NCBI GenBank assembly: GCA_003991915.1
Contig: RQTK01000237.1
Location: 270,956 to 334,955 of the forward strand
DNA from: Elysia chlorotica
Lineage: Eukaryota; Mollusca; Gastropoda; Plakobranchidae
Direction of reading: 5' to 3'
DNA: 64,000 nucleotides
Position numbers and translations under genes: made by a program. Shown one piece after another: positions 44,934 through 64,000 of this stretch (within the stretch, counting starts at the first letter, position 1; each line of letters begins with the position of its first letter). The notes under the pieces are model-generated. The model made no database searches. It saw only the letters and a program-made list of their open reading frames with translations, and was not told where the DNA came from.

Positions 44934-45053
44934 GTCCTGTTTCGTGTGTGGCAGCACATAAAATTGTCAGACGTCCGTCTTGGGGTCCGTCCACAATATA
45001 GCCTATATAGTGCTGCTGTTGGACGTTAAACCTACCCAACCAACCAACCAATT
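44934..45053 (+). mobile_element. SINE copy, 5'-truncated
   Basis: Only the 3' half is present: CTGTTTCGTGTGTGGCAGCA, GTCAGACGTCCGTCTTGG, GTCCGTCCACAATATAGCCT, then GGACGTTAAACC and an ACCA-repeat tail. It is nearly identical to the 3' half of the copy at 31135-31370, so it belongs to a younger subfamily than its neighbour at 44628. Confidence 0.85.
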
Positions 45054-45479
45054 ACTAATACAGGTAAAAAAAAATAAAAAATTATAAGCTTCCTTTATAA
45101 ACAAAGCTCAAATTGATGCACTTCGTTCAGCGGAACATTACGGCATTGACTTAGATGCTTGTGTACTTTAAAAGGACAATACAAACGTAAAATTTGGTTA
45201 GTCTTTACCTTTTGTATGATTCCGTTAGGGAGACAAGGATACCAGAAAAAAAAAACTCGAACAGGGTAACTCTTATTCTTACTTATCAATCCAAATCACC
45301 GACCGGGAAATGGTAGGTTTTTTTTTACATACATACAACATACATAAGGTTGCGTGTTAAATAGGATTATCGGACAAATCTAGCTGCAGCTAATATACTT
45401 GTCGGGTAATCTTTTGCTAAAAATGGTTATATGTGTTTATTAGTTGATCTCGTGGATTAAATATACGAGATCCAACAAA

Positions 45480-46015
45480 TAAGGTAATATTGGGAATTCG
45501 ATAAACCAGTAAATCGTGATAGGTTATCTCAAAGATTCGATAAACCCAGTCCACCATAATAGGTGATCTCAAAGAATAGATAAACCCAGTCCACCATAAA
45601 AGGTGATCTCAAAGAATAGATAAACCCAGTCCATCATGAAAGGTGATATCAGGAATTCAACAAATCAAGTCCATCAAAATCTCATGGTTTGGGAAAAAAC
45701 AACAGTATACCATGAAATGTGATTTGAGGGATACGATAATCCCAGTCAACAACACAATGTATAAGGTAGTAATAGTATCATCAAGTCAATAAACCCAGTT
45801 CACAATGCTAGGTAATTTCATGAATTCGATAAACCAAGTTTACAATGATATGTGATAGCATGGATCCGATAAACCTAGTGAGTAGTCCATCTTGATTGGT
45901 GATCTCAGACATTCGTTAAAATATAGTCCACCGTGCTAGGTGATCTCAGATTTTCGATAAACCCATTCCATCAAAAAATATGATCTCAGGTAATTATTAA
46001 ACCCAGTACACAAAC
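45480..46015 (+). repeat. Degenerate minisatellite, ~40 bp period
   Basis: About 13 units. Clear units begin AGGTGATCTCAAAGAATAGA and continue TAAACCCAGTCCACCATAAA; spacing between AGGTGATCTC blocks is exactly 40 bp around 45521-45650 and drifts to about 40-42 bp towards the right end. Degeneracy rises away from the centre, as in ageing tandem arrays. It lies just beyond the presumed 3' end of the spondin gene. Confidence 0.88.
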
Positions 46016-46307
46016 ACAGGAATGTGTAGGGCCTACGCGTTCAGCCGAACTTTCAATATGCTGATGATGCTGCATATTTATGGTTGGTTGGTTGGTTGCT
46101 GTATTGCTATTCAATAAACCAATCGTCACCGTTGTGCATGTTCGTTGTGAATATTTTGCATGTGCAGAAGTCATACTTTGTATAAAGACAGACATGCTGG
46201 ATCTATAACTGATCCTTTATGATGTTGCACTACCTATACACAACTAAGTTTAGTACGTTATTGCGAAATGAACACACGAGTAGTCAGAGTTGAAGATAAT
46301 CAGTTGA

Positions 46308-46313
46308 TTTATT
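46308..46313 (-). promoter_or_regulatory. Candidate distal poly(A) signal, spondin-like gene
   Basis: Minus-strand AATAAA in CGAATAAATCAACTG. It is the last clear signal before the 40 bp minisatellite. Confidence 0.3.
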
Positions 46314-47790
46314 CGTTTGATTCCAAGACAATCGCGACAACAAAATACAATACATACAGCACAAATCAAACAGGATACATAAAGTACAGAGATCTACATA
46401 TAGACTGTAGTGTTTATATGGTTTTTGTCTTCTATCACAAATAGAGGCACATACATCGAGCAGCGAGTAAACCTTAGTGCGGGCGTGAGTGCGTGTGTAG
46501 GTTGGATTGCATTCAACTGGTAGTTATAGACTAGTGATACCAGAAGTCTTGTTTCTAAAATGGAAAGCAAGGACTATCTTTCGCTTTAAAAGCTTACCCA
46601 ATAACACAATAATATGATGAGGTATTTGTATTTAGATACAAATTTTATTGGTTAAAAAAAAACCCAAATTAATTCCAACATTCCATTTACAACGGCGAAA
46701 TCTTTTCACTTGACACTCTGAATCTGAAGGGAAAGTCGTGCAATTTTTACCAAGTAAAATATTTTTAAAAATTTGGTTTACACATACGCTTGCCCGCACA
46801 CAATATTGGCTACAGAACAAAATGCACTACACAAAGCTATTTACAGCATTTTGATTACAGCTATGCCAGCGTCATAAAATTATAATTATGGACTGCATCC
46901 TGGATGGTTAAAATACATGTATTACATTTATGTATGTTCAAGACTTCGATAAACTGCCTTTGTTTTTACCATCTTAACTTCAAAACAATTCTCGCCAGAC
47001 TAGCACAAACCGTTAACATTGAAATCATAAAATTGAGGACTTCAAAAGCATAGACATATTAATTGTCTGGATGTCAATCTCTAACTGCAAGTTGTTTAGA
47101 TCATAGCCTCTCTATTGCCAATCATTATCCTACTATGAGCCCACGTGTATTATGATGTGCAATTTTCCTGCTTATTTATCAAGCAAGGCCACGTTCTAGC
47201 ATTGGCACATGCTTACATAAAATAATGGAAACATCTAGCTAGCAACAAACATGTGAATAAGTTTAACTTCGATAACAGTACCGTTTTTAATGCATCATGC
47301 TAAACAAAATTTTATCAACATGATGATTTAAAACTCCCTTTCCCCGCAAATAATTCGCTGCAGTTATCTATCAGGGCACACCTTTATTTAGGTTATGTAC
47401 ATATGAGAAAAAAAGATGAAATATGAAGCCTTGTAGAACTACATTTCGTCTCTATTCTTATCTGAAGAGACTGACAGGAGGCAAACCAGGCTATAGAACA
47501 AGCTTGCATTGTTTAACAAAGCTTTTTTTCTACTGAAAGTGAACTAAAACGACCAGTGAATGAGGGAAGATTAAGAAAACAGTACTGGCACATAAAGAAA
47601 TACATTGTTCAAAATACAGTGCATTGCTACAAGGAATACCATAAATACCAATAACATTGCAAATCACGTTTAGTCATGGTGCATAATAATAAAAACAGTA
47701 CCAATACAAAGAATGATAATTAATACATAGTAAAGAAAAGAGCGATATACACATTATTAGCAACAGCATTGACTTTAACTTTAAAAAAAG

Positions 47791-47806
47791 TAATAATAAA
47801 AATAAT

Positions 47807-47876
<70 letters not shown>
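47791..47876 (+). repeat. (AAT)n microsatellite
   Basis: About 27 AAT units, interrupted at the left end, followed after a short gap by a run of G. Confidence 0.98.
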
Positions 47877-50800
47877 GCCAAGGAAAAAACAACAAAATAA
47901 TGGGGAGGGGGGGGGGGGCAAGCCGTAAAACTGTCATTAAATGATTCGTAAATTTGCTATAAAAAGATTTGAATAGACATGGGAAGTATGCCTTTAATTT
48001 TAATCCTTTTTTTTCTTCAAAAAGTTTTAAATGGTTCTATTTAGCTAAAGAAGAGGCAAAGTATTGTAGGGCTATAAAATAATGTTGGCGTTTATAACGG
48101 TTGACTTTTTTCATTTTTTTTCTCTAATGTAATAAACAATTGATTTTTCAAATTTAAGTTTTTCATAATCAGAAGGTGATAGTATAATGCACTTTTTTCA
48201 AATTTTCCATGTAGAGACCAATGTATCTGTCTTATATTTTATGTTTCTTTTAAAATTGAAGGTATGTAATAATTATAGTATTTAAACTGAAATGATGCAG
48301 TTCTGGATCATAAAAGTAGAACGAGAATCGTCACTTTTTCATCTTTTCTCAATGATTTAATAAAAATAATACGAAAAAAAAACCAACAAAAAAACCCCAT
48401 CACTATTAATTGAAAATAGTATTACACGTACCAAGAGTGCGTGCATAAAGACAGAAATGTAAATATCCAAGCTCTCTCTACAGACAATGAAAACTAAAAA
48501 GATATACTCATTCTAAGAATGATATTCTTTAATGCATTGCGATTCATGTACATTGTCTCCATAACGTTTACATGAACATGCAACCTACTAGTAGGCCCTA
48601 CTAGAATTTGCAATACATACATGTACATGTATTGAGGTATTGAAATATATATTTGACTACACTATCTTTGCCCTAAATCGTCAGGAAAGAAATAATTATG
48701 GATTTAACCTATCAACACCACACCATTAAAAACGCTATTGGCGTAAATAACGTGTAAACGTCTAGCATCAGTTAAACCACAAGACAGATCTATAGATGAA
48801 AAGAAATAGAGAGAAAAAACCATCCATGTTTTACATTCGCCAACATCATAACAATAATGGAAATCTTTTACAGGATAAATAAACAGCCTGGTACCAAGCA
48901 ATAGTGTACAAACAATATGAGGCAGATAAGGAGATACATTGCTTTGCGAAAGGGAATGGGGACAAAAGATAACTGAATGGCGTTCACACTTCATTTGTTA
49001 CAACTTAGACTTGATTTTCTGGTGAAGCATCTGCGAAGGATTAGAACTTTAGTGCTAAACATCAAACAGGCACAATAAATTGAATAAGCACATAATGTAA
49101 CATGGTCACTTCTTGCCTGACCCTCATCACACACATTTTAGCTCCGAGGTGTGTCAGTCCCCGCGACACATTATTTTTCTCTCATCTCGAGTACCACAGA
49201 GACAACCAAGACGCCCCCATCCCTCACCTTGACAAGACACTACACATTGTCTTCGATTCTACAGACCAAGGGACCCGTGTAAAGTCTTTGGTTTTACTTT
49301 TAGCCACCTGCCCCACCGCCTTAACTCCCACTCCCCTTTTCTATACACTATATATACATCTACATTTAGACTTCATATAGGACGAACTGGATGCCCGAGT
49401 AAATCACCACCCTTAATTACACGCCAAGCGTCACAACTACCCCAGTAGCCTTGTCTAAAGTGACCTTTTTTTAAAATCAATTCACCCATAATCACAAAAG
49501 AGCTCCACCTGTCAGGAGAGGCATACTTATGAATTGGAGTTGTACCATAGCATCAAAGTTTCTTCCTTAAACATGCGTGTTACGTTATATCACTTGTTAT
49601 CGAAATGTTGCACAATTGTGTCATGGTAAAGTATAGAGCTTTACGATGTAATATAATAAACGCTAGTAGTAGAAGTTGTGCTACATGTACATACTTGTAA
49701 ATGCTATCAATATATTTTCCGTTAAACCGACAAACATGAACAATTTATTACCTTAAATTTAAACATTGTAGAAAACTGGTGAACATAAACTGGGAACCAA
49801 AATAAAATTAAAGTTCCTTGAGGAAGACAAAATAGTATGCGTATGTTGTTCTTTAACGCAATGAATAATGAGTAATATTATTAAGTCACCACTTCCATAT
49901 TCGATTGAACAATAATTTTACATTATCCCACTAACCTGTGAAGGGTGTCATTATTTTGGTTAAACGAGATGTGTGTTGTACAGATGAAACGAAGCAACCT
50001 GTGGCGTTATTGAAAGTAGTGATTGTTTTCCATGCTTCATGCAAATTTGGCGGTGTTTGATTTGAAAAGAATCTTTATTATCGTCAATCTGGATGCTGTT
50101 TTCGACCGAGATATATCTAAACACACAATGTAAATGTACCAACACATCACTGCTCTTGTGTCCTCCTGATAGGAATTTATTTTATCACAAAACAAATTTG
50201 CATTGCACACACAATAACGTTTTTAGACTTGATCAAATTTGTACTACAGAGTGAATTAACACAATTGTAATTAACCATAACTACATTGATAAAAACTACT
50301 AAGTGATTACAGTGATTACAGTGTATAAAATGCACAGCAATACATTGTAAGTGATGCGAACAATTGATACCCTGTTCAACTGAAAGTGGAATTAGGCTTT
50401 AAATGTCAAGAAGTCAGACTGAGCCCCTCTACCACTCCCAGCGAACTGACAGGACCTGATGATTATGATTATGCTTGCGACCAAAACGATGACCTTCAGT
50501 GTATTTGGACTATCCATTTCGATAGCAATGCACACACACACGCTTTCTCTCTTTTTGTGATTTAATAAATTGTTTCCAAACATTAAAAAGCGAAATTTAG
50601 ATGGATTACAGGTCCTCGTTGATATTATGAACATGCAATAGCTTGCAAGACAGTTTATTTGTCACTAGTGTGTTTGTAAAGACACGGGGATAATAAATAT
50701 GCATGCTCTCTCGCACTGTCTTGTGGAATACTAAAAAGAATGATTGTGCGTGTGATAATTTTTCTTCATTATAGTATTTCATCTTGTAAATTGTTGTTTT

Positions 50801-51054
50801 TTTTAAATTTATTTACTGCATTAATCTACACAACTGTCTAGAATGTGCATTGCCAGAGCATGTAGATATGCCTGGTTTTTTGTTGTTGTTTTTGTGTGTG
50901 TTTTATGTTGTTGTTCTGTGATTGGTGACACTCAAAGTAAAGTCACTATAGGGCACTGTGAAGCACGAGAGAGTCGTTATGAGGGTGTTGTGAGGGTGTT
51001 GTGAGGGCGTGAAGTGGGGGAAGAGCAAAGGGGCGTGGTGGTGAGAGGGCGTGG

Positions 51055-61926
<10,872 letters not shown>

Positions 61927-62388
61927 CTGGAAAGAAACGAAGTGGGGAAAAGGGAATTGAGAGACTTTAACAAGATCATAGAGTACGTCTTTTTTGTATG
62001 AAAAAGATTGATAGGCCGATTGATATATTGGTATATCGGTTACTTGAATTGTTATGAAGATGAGTAGTTAAATAGATATGCAGAAAAATAACGCTATAGA
62101 GAAATAATAATCTATAATTATCTATATTATATAGATAGATTGATTGGAAGATAGATAGTTAGACAGTGAGACAGCTATACAGATAAATTGATATATAGAT
62201 ACGATTTTAACTATCGAAGATATATAAGTATGTAGATGAATAAAGGAATATTTAGATTTCATTCGATCTTAATCTCTCTGATAATTTTATCCTTGTTTCA
62301 TTCGATCTTAAGCTCTCTGTTAATCTTAGCGTTGTTTCGTTCGCATTTTCAATGCTTCGAATTTCTCTGAGACTCCACGTGAAAGCCA

Positions 62389-62522
62389 CTTCTCTCTCTT
62401 TCCTTGTCTGTCTGTACCTCATTATCTCTGCCTGACTGTCTGTCCCTTCTCACTCTCTCTCTCTCTCTCTGAGTCTCTCTCTCTCTGTCTCTATCTCTCT
62501 CTCTTTTTCCCTCTCTCTCTCG
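62389..62522 (+). repeat. (CT)n microsatellite, interrupted
   Basis: CT-rich tract with many interruptions directly beside the 3' end of a SINE. Confidence 0.95.
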
Positions 62523-62530
62523 TATATAGA

Positions 62531-62758
62531 TTTTATTGTGGACGGGTCCCATGACCAACGTTTGACAAATGTATACGCTGCTACACAAGAGACACCGTGG
62601 AGATACCTGGACTCCTGTCTCAGTAAGTCACAATATACTGACACCAACCAGTAGGGAACGAATCGGACAAATAATACACTTTGCCTAATCGTGGGTTTCG
62701 AACTGAGGGGCCATCACATTGGGAGACTAACGCACTACCACTTGAGCCAATTCGCTCC
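62531..62758 (-). mobile_element. SINE copy, near full length
   Basis: Minus strand: a tRNA-like head GGAGCGAATTGGCTCAAGTG with A box TGGCTCAAGTGGTAGTGCG and B box AGTTCGAAACCC. Then the core CTACTGGTTGGTGTCAGTAT and the tail GACCCGTCCACAATAAAATC. Adjacent at 62761-62830 is another tRNA-like head on the plus strand (B box GGTCGAATCTCC). Confidence 0.85.
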
Positions 62759-64000
62759 TCCTGCCGGATAGTACTGTGGATTAACGAGAAGGCGGTCCCA
62801 GGGTCGAATCTCCACTGGTGGCCCGTATCTACGTAGGATTCTTTCGAAAACATTCAACCTAACAAAGTTTACTCACCTTGCCTCCCGCCCCATTTTAAAA
62901 ACATAAAAAGGAGCAGTTCTATCTAGCCCTTACAGAACGCACTCACTTATGAGTCGAAATCTACTCAAGGTATTTCTCCTAAACACCTAAGCCATTAGTT
63001 CCAATTAGTCTGCTATAAAAAGTCATGTTTCAATGGACTAATGAGGATTCACTCGGTGCATGCCTGTTACGTGGCCTAAGAATTCGGCTTGAAGCGTAAT
63101 TTAAAGAGGCGCTCGTGAGAGATAAAATCTAGGTGTAATGGTTTCAAGAAACGATAATTATCATTAGATAACATTTCATCAGTGCTGTGAAAAACTTCTC
63201 CTTTACCAGCCTTCATCACTCATATATCAAATGAGTGAATTTTGAACAGAAACAATATATTTAATCAAAATTATTTCAATGAAAGTGACTCTCGCTATAC
63301 CTGCAAAATATCAAGACATCCAACAGTATAAAATTAATAGTATATCTGGATTAATTTCTGGTAATTTCATGTATTGTTTTTTTTTATGTCATTTAATGAC
63401 ATGGCCACTGCACAGTTTCAATACTGTAGATTATTTATTTTTATTTTTGGTATCCTGGCAAAAGTGGAACTGTTTTTTGACAAATTAATGGTAAGAAAAA
63501 CTAGTAAGACCTCGATCATGTCAGTCGTGATCTATACGCGTCTGCGTCTAGCTCACTGAGTTAGATTTAAAGTTTGTAGCTTATGTTGTTTTAAAAAAAC
63601 TATCAGTTTCACACCAGTTTATTGGATTTATTATTCTAAACCCCGATCACCTTAAGAAAACATCGAACAAAAATATGCATTTCCCTTTGCAACCCTAAAA
63701 CACATAATTTTATTATTGAAATAAATTTTAGCATTAGAATTACGTGAATTTCGTGTTGTGAAAACAGGGCGAGAGAGAGTATGATTATTTACTCTAAAGT
63801 GTTGCCTTTTCTTCGTTGTTTGTACTGCAAGCTGTTTAGGGATATAGACGCAACAAGATTATGTGAGAAAGTCAATTTGCTATAACAAAACATTTACAAT
63901 ACCGTGCACCCAAGTTTTGGTCTGTTTACGAATATAATTATGTGTCCAATTAATGTCAGTCTTCCTTTTTCATCTGTTCAGTGTTCAATCTCTCTCTGTC

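Larger units (their letters stand above)
46290..51054 (-). other. Probable long 3' UTR of the spondin-like gene
   Basis: No coding exon is seen between the stop at 51055 and the minisatellite. Several minus-strand AATAAA signals occur: about 50808-50813 and 50657-50662 (short UTR), and 46308-46313 (UTR of about 4.7 kb). The interval includes an AAT microsatellite and a G run near 47905. The true end is not decided by sequence. Confidence 0.35.
61927..64000 (-). other. Spondin-like gene, upstream intron
   Basis: No further Spondin_N or Reeler exon is seen up to the window end, so this is intron at least 2 kb long. It holds GATA-like remnants, a CT microsatellite, a SINE and a second tRNA-like head. 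From 62900 to 64000 nothing else is recognised. Confidence 0.7.

Noticed and set aside
45480-46015. CRISPR array
   Set aside because: The repeats are degenerate, directly adjoining and without unique spacers, and the host is an animal.
49102-49380. 92-codon plus-strand frame
   Set aside because: Composition is random and it lies antisense in the presumed 3' UTR; no motif recognised.
62865-62890. Possible upstream spondin exon ending in a perfect GTGAGT donor
   Set aside because: The phase-compatible frame meets a stop six codons upstream with no acceptor between, and the residues do not match Spondin_N.

Overview
The window is 64 kb of AT-rich, intron-rich animal nuclear DNA, most likely from a gastropod mollusc. 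The evidence is two multi-exon metazoan genes with GT-AG introns, many microsatellites, and several SINE copies with a tRNA-like head, a shared core near CTACTGGTTGG..GTGTCA, and a GTTAAAC-type tail. I associate that SINE type with gastropod genomes from memory. The species cannot be named from sequence alone.

Layout: (1) 1-3125 is upstream DNA with a ~185 bp direct repeat and a small CpG-rich block that could be a promoter. (2) 3126-39916 (+) is a 37-exon orthologue of ZFC3H1, the large zinc-finger/HAT-repeat scaffold of the nuclear PAXT RNA-decay pathway. I rebuilt 35 of the 37 exons with matching splice phases (about 2,920 aa). The exon 1/2 junction is unresolved. Introns carry a Penelope-like element relic with a GIY-YIG region, SINEs, a decayed C-x2-C coding fragment and a LINE reverse-transcriptase tail. 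(3) 39917-46290 is the tail-to-tail intergenic zone, with a 168 bp tandem duplication, SINEs and a 40 bp-period minisatellite. (4) 51055-61926 (-) is the 3' two thirds of a spondin-1 (F-spondin)-like extracellular matrix gene: the second half of Spondin_N, two TSP1 repeats, a Kunitz domain, a methionine-rich basic linker, two more TSP1 repeats and a short basic tail. The 5' part (signal peptide, any Reeler domain, start of Spondin_N) lies beyond 64000.

The two genes are convergent and functionally unrelated: one acts in nuclear RNA surveillance, the other is a secreted matrix/guidance protein. No bacterial-type system, CRISPR array or virus was seen. The most unusual points are an RGD tripeptide in the inhibitory loop of the Kunitz domain, the Met-rich polybasic linker beside it, and the large disordered expansion of ZFC3H1.
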